Part shown: positions 42,488-50,803 of the stretch, in pieces
Layout of the letters: each line of letters opens with the position of its first letter
Numbering within the stretch: position 1 is the stretch's first letter
NCBI GenBank assembly: GCA_937892115.1
Contig: CALAUI010000007.1
Coordinates: forward strand, 1-64,000
Direction: 5' to 3'
DNA: 64,000 nucleotides
DNA from: an uncultured Clostridia bacterium
Lineage (GTDB): Bacteria; Bacillota; Clostridia; Oscillospirales; Acutalibacteraceae
Notes under the pieces: model-generated
Seen by the model: the letters and a program-made list of their open reading frames with translations, nothing else
Told to the model about the DNA's origin: nothing
Databases searched by the model: none
Position numbers and translations under genes: made by a program

Positions 42488-43654
42488 TCAGATTTTTTCA
42501 AATCCCTCTGTATAACACATATATACGTTGTACTTCTGAGGATATTTTTCAACGGTGAATTTTTTGCTGCCTGCTGACTCAATAAGTCTCATAGGTACTC
42601 TGTCACTGTAATATACGTCTGTGGTTTTGTCGGTAAGCATATCAAATACGATATTCAGCGAGCCCTCAAGCATGGTTGAGGCAAGAGGAAAGCTATAAAC
42701 GCTGAATCTGCCCTTTGAGTCTGCATTTGCTTTGATTGCTTCTTTAAGGGAAGCAACGAATTTGCCGGTGTCGGTAATATCATTGGGTTTTGCTATGTTA
42801 TAAATTTCGTTGATTCCGCTGTATGCAGTGGGGAATGAGGGGCTGATATAAATATATCCGTTTTTGTCGGCTATGTCGACAAGAGTTGATTGAACGGAGC
42901 TGTCGGTTGAGAAAAGAACCACATTATCGGTACTGATTTCTCCGTTTGATTCAGCACTGCAATGCTTTGAAACGGCTTCTCTTACATATAAGCGTGCGGC
43001 TTCAATACCGCCGGTATTATTGGTGTCGTATGAGCTGTCGTAAATGAATTTGATTCCGTTTTCTTTGCATTTCTTTGTCAGCTCGGATTTTAACAGGGCA
43101 TAAATCGGATTGCTGCTCATGTGAGCGTCAAAGGAAAAGCAGAGGAAATATTCGGCGTTTCTATCCTTGGCAGCGGCAACGATTTCATCTGCGTATTTGC
43201 CCCAGTCGGCCGTAATGACAAGATTTGCCTTTTCTTCAACGGATGTGAAATTTCTCTCCGGCTCAATGGCAACTGTGATGATGTTTTTATTCCGTTCCTT
43301 TGCGGCGGAAATCGCATTGGCGGTGAATTGAGTGGCACCGGCATAGATTATAGCGCCTACATCATTCTGAGCGGCAACCTCGGCAGAAAGAGTTATTATC
43401 TCCGGGTCGCCTGCAACAAGCACACGGCTGTCGGCATATTCCTTAACGATTACTTTGTCGGGGTGTTTTTCGGAAAGCTTTTTTGCTGCGTAGTAGAATT
43501 CCGGATTCTGTTCCTCCGGTGCAACCATTATGGCAACCTTTTTGTCGGGAATTTCCACTTTTTCATTTGAAACGGTGACCTTTTCGGATTTTCCGCAGGA
43601 TGCAAGAGCGAAAACCAGCATAACAATAAATAGTACCGAAATAATCTTTTTCAT
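42488..43654 (-). CDS. DUF3798-type substrate-binding lipoprotein
   Basis: 388 residues. Lipoprotein signal 'FALASCGK' with lipidated Cys20. The rest has the alternating alpha/beta pattern of a periplasmic-binding fold: 'KKVAIMVAPEEQNPEFYYAA', 'AAQNDVGAIIYAGATQFTA', 'ADEIVAAAKDRNAEYFLCFS'. It resembles DUF3798 proteins, related to basic-membrane/BMP-type binding proteins. The ligand is unknown, and no transporter genes are adjacent, so it may be an orphan receptor or sensor. It has its own promoter. Confidence 0.7.
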   Translation of the reverse strand: MKKIISVLFIVMLVFALASCGKSEKVTVSNEKVEIPDKKVAIMVAPEEQNPEFYYAAKKLSEKHPDKVIVKEYADSRVLVAGDPEIITLSAEVAAQNDVGAIIYAGATQFTANAISAAKERNKNIITVAIEPERNFTSVEEKANLVITADWGKYADEIVAAAKDRNAEYFLCFSFDAHMSSNPIYALLKSELTKKCKENGIKFIYDSSYDTNNTGGIEAARLYVREAVSKHCSAESNGEISTDNVVLFSTDSSVQSTLVDIADKNGYIYISPSFPTAYSGINEIYNIAKPNDITDTGKFVASLKEAIKANADSKGRFSVYSFPLASTMLEGSLNIVFDMLTDKTTDVYYSDRVPMRLIESAGSKKFTVEKYPQKYNVYMCYTEGFEKI

Positions 43655-43690
43655 TTATATGACCCTCTTTTATAATGTGCATATAGTAAC

Positions 43691-43719
43691 ATAATACTAC
43701 AAATCACAGTTACAGTCAA
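43691..43719 (-). promoter_or_regulatory. Promoter of the DUF3798 lipoprotein
   Basis: Minus strand TTGACT (43719-43714), 17-base spacer, TATTAT (43696-43691). About 40 bases further upstream, 43758-43771 partly resembles a catabolite response element (CGTAAGCGTTTGCT on the minus strand); that is tentative. Confidence 0.65.
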
Positions 43720-43884
43720 ACAACATCGGTAAAGAACCGGGGGACTATTACAATACAAGCAAACGCTTACGGTTTTTTCTGAAATAATGCACTTGCCTGA
43801 TAAAGTAAAATAAGTATTCATTACGGGTAAATTTTTCCTCATAACCGAATAATCTCTTATGCCCCGTATGTTACCCGACAGACG

Positions 43885-43914
43885 GGACTTCGCTCTCTTT
43901 CAGAGCGGAACCCT
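43885..43914 (+). repeat. Terminator-like hairpin sharing 22 bases with 26652-26673
   Basis: cttcgctctctttcagagcg and the next two bases (43888-43909) are identical to the core of the terminator at 26649. Here no T-run follows. The surrounding stretch 43655-44127 contains the lipoprotein promoter and a doubtful 23-codon frame (43971-44042, 'MLNEMRELRRKRNEEKKQNE') preceded by AGGAG; otherwise nothing was recognised. Confidence 0.5.
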
Positions 43915-44079
43915 TGTATCGTATCCTGACAGATTCAGAGATAAAAGCTCTTCAGGAGAGCAAAAACGGATGTTGAATGAAATGCGAGAACTGAGAAGGA
44001 AAAGAAATGAAGAAAAGAAACAAAATGAAGAAAACGGTTGAAGTCAGCATTTCATAAACAGTACCGTAAACAAATAATA

Positions 44080-44147
44080 AAAAAGCAGTTCTTTATTTCG
44101 GTAAAGAACTGCTTTTTGTCGGTTATATTATGAAATCATGTCTTCCC
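44080..44147. repeat. 68-bp direct repeat, copy 1 (terminator plus gene end)
   Basis: Identical to 45812-45879 over 68 bases. It contains a terminator (stem arms 44080-44095 and 44102-44117) and the last codons of the MORN gene, encoding EDMIS and the stop. The two copies are in the same orientation, 1732 bases apart. Confidence 0.9.
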
Positions 44148-44559
44148 ACATATAATAGTTGCATTTACTTCCATACTTATCTACCTTCCCAAATTCCGAC
44201 GGCTCGATAATAAACGGATAACCGAGACCGCTGCATCTTATTTTCGGCTTCCCTTCATAAATAACGGTTCCGTTTTCGTCACAGAATATTCCTTCTCTGG
44301 GGAAATTAGGACCATATCCTCTATTCAGGGAGTAATCACCCCGGAATCTGATATTCCCGTTCGGATAGTATTCCGTCCCGGAAATGAGCCCTTTTATGTA
44401 AAATTTTCCTTCTCTGTGTTTGTTTCCGTTATCATAGTATTCGATTCCGTTGCCATAGGGCTTTCCGTTGACAGTTTCTCCCTCATAAACAAGGACACCG
44501 TCATCTGAGTAGATTTTTTTGATTTCGGTTTTCTTTTCTTTTCCCATATGAATATTCAT
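44128..44559 (-). CDS. MORN-repeat (YwqK-like) protein
   Basis: 143 residues from ATG 44559; ATG 44547 ('MGKEKKTEIK') is an alternative. MORN_2-type repeats are visible: 'GVLVYEGETVNGKPYGNGIE', 'GNKHREGKFYIKGLISGTEY', 'GNIRFRGDYS' and 'GTVIYEGKPK'. Such repeats form elongated beta structures and are often annotated as YwqK-family antitoxin-like, though the role is mostly unproven. The C-terminal EDMIS and the terminator are identical to those of the ABC permease gene at 45860. TATAAT at 44616-44611 on the minus strand may be its -10. The intergenic stretch 44560-44903 otherwise holds only the promoter of the hydrolase. Confidence 0.75.
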   Translation of the reverse strand: MNIHMGKEKKTEIKKIYSDDGVLVYEGETVNGKPYGNGIEYYDNGNKHREGKFYIKGLISGTEYYPNGNIRFRGDYSLNRGYGPNFPREGIFCDENGTVIYEGKPKIRCSGLGYPFIIEPSEFGKVDKYGSKCNYYMWEDMIS

Positions 44560-44844
44560 CCTGTCTCATTTATTCTTTATGTGTATTGCGATTCACATCT
44601 CTGTGGATAGATTATAATACCAAAATAAGCAGATCAGGTCGCTTTTGAAGTGACATTTTTGTTTTTCTTTTTTTGAGAGGGGAAAGCGTCGTTCCCGCGG
44701 CCGCCCGTCCTTCATCTTTAATTAGGGCTTTATTTGCTGAAACTGATTTGCTTTATTCTGAAATGCTCAAATTTTAGGGTTGCAGGACCCGGTAAACCGT
44801 ATTTGCATTTGCCAATCAATATGTCAGCAAAAGCCCGGGAATCA

Positions 44845-44873
44845 TTGACTGAAATGAAATAAAAGATTACAAT
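44845..44873 (+). promoter_or_regulatory. Promoter of the PhnP-like hydrolase gene
   Basis: TTGACT (44845-44850), 17-base spacer, TACAAT (44868-44873). Confidence 0.7.
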
Positions 44874-44903
44874 GAAAGTATCACAAGAAAGCGAGGAGTG
44901 ACT

Positions 44904-45758
44904 ATGATATTTTTAGGCACAGGCGCCGCCGAGATGATTCCGGACCCGTTCTGCAGCTGTGACGTATGCAGCTATGCAAGAAAGCATCCCGAAGAACAGC
45001 GTGTACGTTCTTCGTTTATGATTGATGACAATACTCTTATTGATATCGGGCCGGACGTATTTGCTTCTTCAATGAAATTCGGGGTGAATCTCAATTCTCT
45101 TAAAAACATTCTCATCACTCATACACATGAAGATCACTTCTGTATTGACAATCTGGATGTAATCAGCTGCAACATACCGAAACCGAAGGATATGTTTACC
45201 GTCCATCTTTCACCCGAAGGATATGAGTTTGTTACGTCAATGACAAAAGTCATGAAGGAAATAAATCAGAATCCGATGAGCTGTGTTGACAAAGGATTTT
45301 ATAATTACGAGGTACACAAACCCTTTGAAGAATTCAGAATGGACAGCAAAACCGTGTTTCCGGTCGTGGGATTTCATACCGGAAGAGGAGAAAACGAGAA
45401 GTCCTTCAATTACAGAATCAAAGACGAAAAGGGAACGCTTCTTTATGCACTTGATACCGGCGTATATCCCGAAGAAACAATCGAGGCGTTATCGGGTGTT
45501 CCCGTTGATATCCTTATTATGGATGCAACATTCGGCTCACACAGAATGGATTCCGGCTGCACACATCTTGACGCATATACGTTTGTTTCACAGCTTGAAA
45601 GACTTGTAAAAGCCGGAACGGTAACTTCAAAAACCCGAATATACGCTTCTCATATCAATCACTATAACCGATGGAAGCATAATGAATACGAAAAATTCCT
45701 GAAAGACAGCTGTCCCGGTCTGAACATCACCGTTGCAAGGGACGGAATGGTAATCTGA
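44904..45758 (+). CDS. Metallo-beta-lactamase fold hydrolase (PhnP-like)
   Basis: 284 residues from ATG 44904, five bases after AGGAG; GTG 44898 is inside the ribosome binding site. 'FLGTGAAEMIPDPFCSCDVC' at the N-terminus is typical of the PhnP/RNase Z-like branch. The metal ligands are His73, His75, Asp77 and His78 in 'THTHEDHFCIDNL', with later 'YALDTGVYPEE', 'DATFGSHRMDSGCTH' and 'ASHINHYNRWKH'. PhnP itself is a cyclic phosphodiesterase; the substrate here is unknown. It lies inside the 1.7-kb segment bounded by 68-bp repeats. Confidence 0.85.
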   Translation: MIFLGTGAAEMIPDPFCSCDVCSYARKHPEEQRVRSSFMIDDNTLIDIGPDVFASSMKFGVNLNSLKNILITHTHEDHFCIDNLDVISCNIPKPKDMFTVHLSPEGYEFVTSMTKVMKEINQNPMSCVDKGFYNYEVHKPFEEFRMDSKTVFPVVGFHTGRGENEKSFNYRIKDEKGTLLYALDTGVYPEETIEALSGVPVDILIMDATFGSHRMDSGCTHLDAYTFVSQLERLVKAGTVTSKTRIYASHINHYNRWKHNEYEKFLKDSCPGLNITVARDGMVI

Positions 45759-45811
45759 TTTTTCAGCCGCCACGATAGAATCATCGGACATTATTTGTAT
45801 CATAAAAAAAT

Positions 45812-45879
45812 AAAAAGCAGTTCTTTATTTCGGTAAAGAACTGCTTTTTGTCGGTTATATTATGAAATCATGTCTTCCC
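45812..45879. repeat. 68-bp direct repeat, copy 2 (terminator plus gene end)
   Basis: Same as 44080-44147. Here it forms the terminator (45812-45849) of the GntR-ABC operon and the final codons of the second permease gene. Confidence 0.9.
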
Positions 45880-46633
45880 TTTTTTCATATCTTGCCGACG
45901 TAAACAGGTAAGAAACGATATAGGTAAGACCGGCAACGCAGGGAGAAACGGTATTTACAAACTTTGCGGTGACATTGTGCCTGTCAAACCATTGCATGAC
46001 GGTAATGAGATTAAAATGCTCATCAAACACTTTCAGGTCGCCGAAAAAGATGAAACCCATAAATGCAAGACCTATCACCATAATGATTGCTGTCTTTATA
46101 AGCGTGGCTTTTTCAACACCCTTGAGGATGTAAAACGGAAGCTCAAGTGCAAAAATAAATACAATAATACAAATGAACGGAACTGAAATTTTGTACATCA
46201 TTTCGCTGATAACTTTGGTGTAGGAAAAACGGATATTTACAAAATGAATCAGAAGGAAAAGCAAAAATGATGCAAGCACAAACGCACCGACAAAGATATA
46301 TTTTGACGTCACGTAACTTCTCTTTTTTACGGGCATGGCAGAAATATAGCTCTTTATCTTGTTCCTTTCATCAAAGCCCATCACATTCCGGCTGAGCCAA
46401 TTTGCAAAAAAGACTGATAACGTCAATACTAAGAATTCAACCAAAGGAAAAAATGAAAGATCCAGGAAGTTTGCTTTTTCTCCTTTATCATCAATTGACA
46501 TCGCGATATCAATTGTCGCCTCACCGTTAAGAATTACTCTGAGAATGATAAACAGCACAGTTCCGAGTGCGAGGAAGAGACAAAGGCGTTTACCTTTTAT
46601 TGCAATAAAATCTTTATAAAGAAGTCCGAGCAT
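45860..46633 (-). CDS. ABC-2 type transporter permease
   Basis: 257 residues with six hydrophobic segments, for example 'LCLFLALGTVLFIILRVILN' and 'FPLVEFLVLTLSVFFANWL'. The opening 'MLGLLYKDFIAIKGKR' is typical of ABC-2 permeases that pair with a YtrA-type GntR regulator. It is the last gene of the operon; the start overlaps the preceding stop by one base (TGATG). The final five residues and terminator are duplicated at 44128. Confidence 0.85.
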   Translation of the reverse strand: MLGLLYKDFIAIKGKRLCLFLALGTVLFIILRVILNGEATIDIAMSIDDKGEKANFLDLSFFPLVEFLVLTLSVFFANWLSRNVMGFDERNKIKSYISAMPVKKRSYVTSKYIFVGAFVLASFLLFLLIHFVNIRFSYTKVISEMMYKISVPFICIIVFIFALELPFYILKGVEKATLIKTAIIMVIGLAFMGFIFFGDLKVFDEHFNLITVMQWFDRHNVTAKFVNTVSPCVAGLTYIVSYLFTSARYEKREDMIS

Positions 46634-47403
46634 CAGATAACACCCCTCTTTCTGTTAACCACAAGCATAGAAGCGGTATATGAAATTATGCAACCGCCAA
46701 GGGCGATGATAAGCAGAATCCACGATTTTTCTTTGATGAAATCAAATACATTCCAGATAAAGGAAATATCCTGACTGCCCGCTGATATTCCGCGAATAAT
46801 CTGCTTTACCGTTTTCAGATTTGTAAGCACAGCCGCGGCTATAAGAGTCAGAAGTGAAAACAACTGAGCATAGGACGTTTTACCGCTGTCGAGTACAAAG
46901 CAATAAAAAATAACGCAAACGCTGTAAAGGAGCATAATTGAAACGCAGGAAAATATAATATTCAGAAAAACGCCGAAGGTAATGATATCGGATATCCGTG
47001 AAAGCACAAATGCAATGACCGTATCAATCAGAGCGCTCAGGAAATAAAGAGCAATTACGGTAAAGTACCTTGCAAGAACGCGTTTTTTCAGCGACACGGG
47101 CAGCGAAGCCGAAACCTTGCAGAAGCCGGCTTTTTCGTCCATATCGCAGACCATTGCCATATCGCCGACTGCCGCAATCGGCACAAGCATAAAGAATGCA
47201 AGAGCCGTAACAGCGAGATTTTCAACATCAATAGCCGTTATATTGTCGTCTTTGAGCATATCCTTTCCCGCCCGGGCAACATTGCCGAAGCGGGCACTCA
47301 GAACAAACATAACCGAAAGAGCAAGCACACCCACAATAACAAAGCAGAGAATGACGAGGCGTTTTTTAAGGCAGAATAAATCTTTGATTACAAGACCTTT
47401 CAT
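46633..47403 (-). CDS. ABC-2 type transporter permease
   Basis: 256 residues from ATG 47403, directly after GGGGTGAGGG and overlapping the end of the ATPase gene. The N-terminus 'MKGLVIKDLFCLKKRLVILC' parallels the next permease. About six membrane segments. With its partner and the ATPase it would form an exporter of unknown substrate, often peptide antibiotics or lipids in this family. Confidence 0.85.
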   Translation of the reverse strand: MKGLVIKDLFCLKKRLVILCFVIVGVLALSVMFVLSARFGNVARAGKDMLKDDNITAIDVENLAVTALAFFMLVPIAAVGDMAMVCDMDEKAGFCKVSASLPVSLKKRVLARYFTVIALYFLSALIDTVIAFVLSRISDIITFGVFLNIIFSCVSIMLLYSVCVIFYCFVLDSGKTSYAQLFSLLTLIAAAVLTNLKTVKQIIRGISAGSQDISFIWNVFDFIKEKSWILLIIALGGCIISYTASMLVVNRKRGVI

Positions 47404-47407
47404 ACCC

Positions 47408-48274
47408 TCACCCCTTCCTGCTGACATAGTGAATCGTTATCTGCTCAAGCTGAGCCGGTTCAATAACCATATCGGGGTAAAGCTTTTGTGCGGCGTGACG
47501 GTCGTTGACAAGCACCTCAACGCCGTAAGGGCCGATATCTGTATTGACGATAATTGACTTGCTGATTGTTTCAAGCTCATCCTTTTTACATTTGAGTATG
47601 GCGTGACTGTCAAGAATTTCGTCCTTATTGCCTGCAAGAATTATTTTGCCGCCGTTGATGAAGACAACCTCATCGGCTAATTTTTCAATATCGGTGGTAA
47701 TGTGTGAGGAAAGCAGGATCGAGTGATTTTCTTCTACAACAAACTCACGGAAGATGTCAATCATTTCATTTCTGACTACGGGGTCAAGACCGCTTGTCGG
47801 CTCATCCATCACAAGAAGCTTTGCATTGTGTGAAAGAGCGACTGCAATCTGAAGCTTCATCCTCATACCTCTTGAAAAAGAGCCGCACGGCTTCTTTGAG
47901 GGAAGTGAAAATCTTTTAAGATAGTCAAAGAATACTTTTTCGTCCCAGTTTTTATAGATATTCTTCATCATGATGTTGATGTCACGGCCTGTCATAAATT
48001 CGTGAAAGCCCATTTCATCAAAGACAACGCCGATATCCTCACGGAGCCGCGCACTGCCCGAGTCAATGCTTTCGCCGAAAAGACGGATTTCACCCGAATT
48101 GCGTTTAACTATATCGAGAATCAGATTGATTGTGGTTGTTTTACCTGCACCGTTCTGACCGATAAAGCCGCAGACTGAGCCCTCGGGCACGGAAAAGGTA
48201 ACGTTATCAAGCTTGAAATCGCCGTAATCCTTTGTTACGTTTTCAAGCTCTATTACATATTTATTATCGTTCAT
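47408..48274 (-). CDS. ABC transporter ATP-binding protein
   Basis: 288 residues. Walker A is 'GFIGQNGAGKTTTINL', the signature region 'GSFSRGMRMKLQIAVALSHN' and Walker B 'KLLVMDEPTSGLDPVVRNEM', with a switch His in 'ILLSSHITTDIEKLADEV'. The start overlaps the GntR stop by 4 bases (ATGA). It energises the two ABC-2 permeases downstream. Confidence 0.93.
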   Translation of the reverse strand: MNDNKYVIELENVTKDYGDFKLDNVTFSVPEGSVCGFIGQNGAGKTTTINLILDIVKRNSGEIRLFGESIDSGSARLREDIGVVFDEMGFHEFMTGRDINIMMKNIYKNWDEKVFFDYLKRFSLPSKKPCGSFSRGMRMKLQIAVALSHNAKLLVMDEPTSGLDPVVRNEMIDIFREFVVEENHSILLSSHITTDIEKLADEVVFINGGKIILAGNKDEILDSHAILKCKKDELETISKSIIVNTDIGPYGVEVLVNDRHAAQKLYPDMVIEPAQLEQITIHYVSRKG

Positions 48275-48651
48275 TGTTTTTTCTCCTCAAAAATGACGGT
48301 GAGCATTTCTTTCATTTCATCAAGACTGATTTTGCCGAGGATTGCTTTATCCGCAGCTTTTTCAAGACTGTCCTCAATGTCACGAAGCATACTTTCTCTC
48401 ATGATTTCGCTGTTTATGCCTTTTACAAAGCTGCCTTTGCCTACGACAGACTCAATAAAGCCGTCGCGCTCAAGCTCTTCAAAAGCTCTTTTTGTTGTGA
48501 TTACGCTGATTTTCAGATCCTTTGCAAGCATTCGCATTGACGGGAGGGCGTCCCCTGCCGCAAGCTCGCCTGTCATAATCTGGCTCTTGATTTGTTCCTC
48601 AATCTGCTCATAAATGGGCACGCCTGAGGAGTTACTGATAATAATATCCAT
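48271..48651 (-). CDS. GntR family (YtrA-type) transcriptional regulator
   Basis: 126 residues from ATG 48651 after AGGAAG. The winged HTH is 'GVPIYEQIEEQIKSQIMTGE', 'GDALPSMRMLAKDLKISVIT' and 'KRAFEELERDGFIESVVGKG'. The short C-terminal dimerisation region is typical of the YtrA subfamily, which represses its own ABC operon and responds to cell-envelope-active compounds. An inverted repeat over the promoter at 48715-48735 is the likely operator. Confidence 0.9.
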   Translation of the reverse strand: MDIIISNSSGVPIYEQIEEQIKSQIMTGELAAGDALPSMRMLAKDLKISVITTKRAFEELERDGFIESVVGKGSFVKGINSEIMRESMLRDIEDSLEKAADKAILGKISLDEMKEMLTVIFEEKKQ

Positions 48652-48714
48652 TTTTCTTCCTTTTCTGTGCACAGAGCGACCGTAAGAAGATACAGACGCT
48701 CAATGATCAATCAT

Positions 48715-48754
48715 TGTGTATACTCAATATACACACTTACACGGTTTTTGTCAA
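48715..48754 (-). promoter_or_regulatory. Promoter and operator of the GntR-ABC operon
   Basis: Minus strand TTGACA (48754-48749), 17-base spacer, TATATT (48731-48726). The inverted repeat TGTGTATA-CTCAA-TATACACA (48715-48735) covers the -10 box, as expected for autorepression by the GntR protein. Confidence 0.8.
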
Positions 48755-48872
48755 GTCCTTTTTCAAAAATCGGTAAAAACAATCCGCATTGCTGCAAATT
48801 ACCGGGATAATCATGTCATATTTTATGCTGTCATATTTGTGCAAAATTTTATCTTTGACTAATAAATAATAA

Positions 48873-48901
48873 TTGATTTTTAACGTTTGCCGTGGTATCA
48901 T
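48873..48901 (+). promoter_or_regulatory. Promoter of the HTH/coiled-coil gene
   Basis: TTGATT (48873-48878), 17-base spacer, TATCAT (48896-48901). Confidence 0.6.
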
Positions 48902-48955
48902 TTTTGTGTAGCGAAAGTATTTTTTATTTGCACTTTCTTTGAAGGAGAATTTTAC

Positions 48956-49459
48956 ATGACGTTAGACCCTAAAACTATGCCGGAGGTTATGAGCTTAAAC
49001 CCCATTGAACTGATAGAATGGTGCAGGGAGCGTAAAAAGACCCTGGGTATTTCCAATCAGAAGCTTTCCGAGCTTTCCACCGTACCCGTCGGCACTATTG
49101 ACCGTATTATGGCGGGTGGATATACCGAGTTTCGTTACAGCTCAATTCAGCCCATTCTTTCCGTACTTATTGAAATAAACAAAGCCACCCCCGTTCCCGA
49201 CGAAAACGACAGCGAGCAGGGTCAGTATTACTATGAAACAATCGAGGGCTATAAGCTGATCGTTGAAAATAAAAATCACGAAATTGAGGAGCTTAAACGC
49301 AACATTGCTTCATTGATTAAAGAGGTTGAGTTCATTAAAAGAGAGAATGAAACCAAACAGCAGATAATCGGGAATTATCATGAGCATACAAAGTGGCTTG
49401 AAGGAATCGTTGACGATTACCGCAACGAGACAAAAAACAAAGCAAAAATATCGGATTGA
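48956..49459 (+). CDS. HTH protein with C-terminal coiled coil
   Basis: 167 residues from ATG 48956 after AAGGAG; an earlier in-frame codon at 48887 overlaps the promoter. Residues 15-75 form an XRE-like HTH: 'EWCRERKKTLGISNQKLSEL' and 'VPVGTIDRIMAGGYTEFRYS'. Residues 85-160 are a charged coiled coil ('IVENKNHEIEELKRNIASLI'). It may bind DNA as a dimer or act as an adaptor. It resembles other small regulators in gut Clostridia of unknown target. Confidence 0.75.
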   Translation: MTLDPKTMPEVMSLNPIELIEWCRERKKTLGISNQKLSELSTVPVGTIDRIMAGGYTEFRYSSIQPILSVLIEINKATPVPDENDSEQGQYYYETIEGYKLIVENKNHEIEELKRNIASLIKEVEFIKRENETKQQIIGNYHEHTKWLEGIVDDYRNETKNKAKISD

Positions 49460-49466
49460 AATTTCT

Positions 49467-49499
49467 GCCGGCTGTTCGTGCAACAGCCGGCTGTTTTTA
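49467..49499 (+). terminator. Rho-independent terminator
   Basis: GCCGGCTGTT (49467-49476) pairs with AACAGCCGGC (49482-49491) around CGTGC, then TGTTTTTAT. Confidence 0.9.
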
Positions 49500-49561
49500 T
49501 CGGTATTGAATTGTTTTTTGCAGGATGATATACTTGATTTATCAATCATCGGAGGCGCACA

Positions 49562-50770
49562 ATGACGGACAGAATTTCAAAAAGAGTGAATGCGGCGGAT
49601 TACGGCTTTCTGCCCGATAATCCGGGAAAGGCAAACTGTGATGCACTCACAAGAGCAATTAAGAGTGCGGAATATATTTTTGCCGATAAAGCGGGAATCT
49701 ATGATATTTCCGGCACGGTGCGTATTCCCTCCGACACTCACCTTGAATTCGGTGAGGGCGTTATCCTTCGCCGTGTACCTGCCGAAGCCGGAAATCCTGA
49801 GGGCAATCTCTTTATAAACGAGGGTGCTTACGAAGGCAGATACAACGAAAATATATCGATAAAGGGCGCTCATATTATCGTAAACGGCGTTGAAAGTGCC
49901 GGAGCTTCACCCGACAGCAAAAACGTTATCGCAGGTCTTCGCGGGCATATAGCGTTTCTGTATATAAGAAATCTTCTCCTTGAGGATATTGAAATCACCG
50001 ACCTTATGGAAAAGGACTATGCGATTCAGATTTCGGATTTTGAGAATGCCGAGGTGTGTCGGGTACGCCTTGAGGGACTCAAGGACGGCATTCATTTCGG
50101 ACCGGGCAGGGGTTTTGCCGTACGTGACGGTGTATTCCGCACCTACGATGATGCAATCGCCCTGAACTGCACCGATTATTCCGTTTCAAATCCTAATTTC
50201 GGCACGATTTCAGACGGAATCATTGAAAACTGCACCGAGCTTGCGGGTTATAAAACCGAGGCGTTCTTTATCCGTATTCTTGTAGGTACTGCCCGCCGCT
50301 GGCAAAAGGGAATGACCGTTTACCATTCCGATGCGATACTGACGGAAAAGGGAATGTACCGTGTGGTAATGAAACCCGACAACACGCCCTATGTCTCGGT
50401 CACCTGTCCCGACTTTGAAAAGGGCTACCGTGAGCTTGACGGTATTATGTGGGTCAAAACGCATCTCGGATATGATCCCGGTGAAATCCCTCTGACCGCC
50501 GGGTGTAAAAATATAGTCTGCCGCAATATCACCATAGAGCCGGAAAGACGCAGAGGGGTATATATCTATACTTCGTTTGACGAATATCTGCGAAGCTACT
50601 ACCGCGGCAGCGAGATACCCGTTGTTGAGAATATTTCCTTTGACAATGTAAAACTTCTCAGCCCCGTTGAGCATTTTATTGCGGTCAATACGAAGGTAAG
50701 CAATCTGACGATAACTAACAGCACCGTTGATGAAACGGATATACTCTTTGAAAAGAACGGTCAGTTCTGA
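49562..50770 (+). CDS. GH28-like right-handed beta-helix protein
   Basis: 402 residues after CGGAGG. The opening 'VNAADYGFLPDNPGKANCDA' and 'IYDISGTVRIPSDTHLEFGE' are typical of GH28/pectin-lyase-like beta-helix proteins. 'GLKDGIHFGPGRGFAVRDGV' and 'TYDDAIALNC' occupy the positions of the GH28 catalytic Asp blocks (NTDGxD and DD). There is no signal peptide, so it would act in the cytosol, on imported oligosaccharides if it is an enzyme. A serine hydrolase gene follows after 33 bases. The exact substrate is unknown. Confidence 0.75.
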   Translation: MTDRISKRVNAADYGFLPDNPGKANCDALTRAIKSAEYIFADKAGIYDISGTVRIPSDTHLEFGEGVILRRVPAEAGNPEGNLFINEGAYEGRYNENISIKGAHIIVNGVESAGASPDSKNVIAGLRGHIAFLYIRNLLLEDIEITDLMEKDYAIQISDFENAEVCRVRLEGLKDGIHFGPGRGFAVRDGVFRTYDDAIALNCTDYSVSNPNFGTISDGIIENCTELAGYKTEAFFIRILVGTARRWQKGMTVYHSDAILTEKGMYRVVMKPDNTPYVSVTCPDFEKGYRELDGIMWVKTHLGYDPGEIPLTAGCKNIVCRNITIEPERRRGVYIYTSFDEYLRSYYRGSEIPVVENISFDNVKLLSPVEHFIAVNTKVSNLTITNSTVDETDILFEKNGQF

Positions 50771-50803
50771 AAAGTTTTTAATTCTCACCGAAGGAGCAGA
50801 TTT

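Noticed and set aside
43859..44041. 60-codon frame downstream of the lipoprotein promoter
   Set aside because: Its first half is a terminator-like hairpin; only the last 23 codons have a ribosome binding site, and the Lys/Glu/Asn-rich translation is not convincing.
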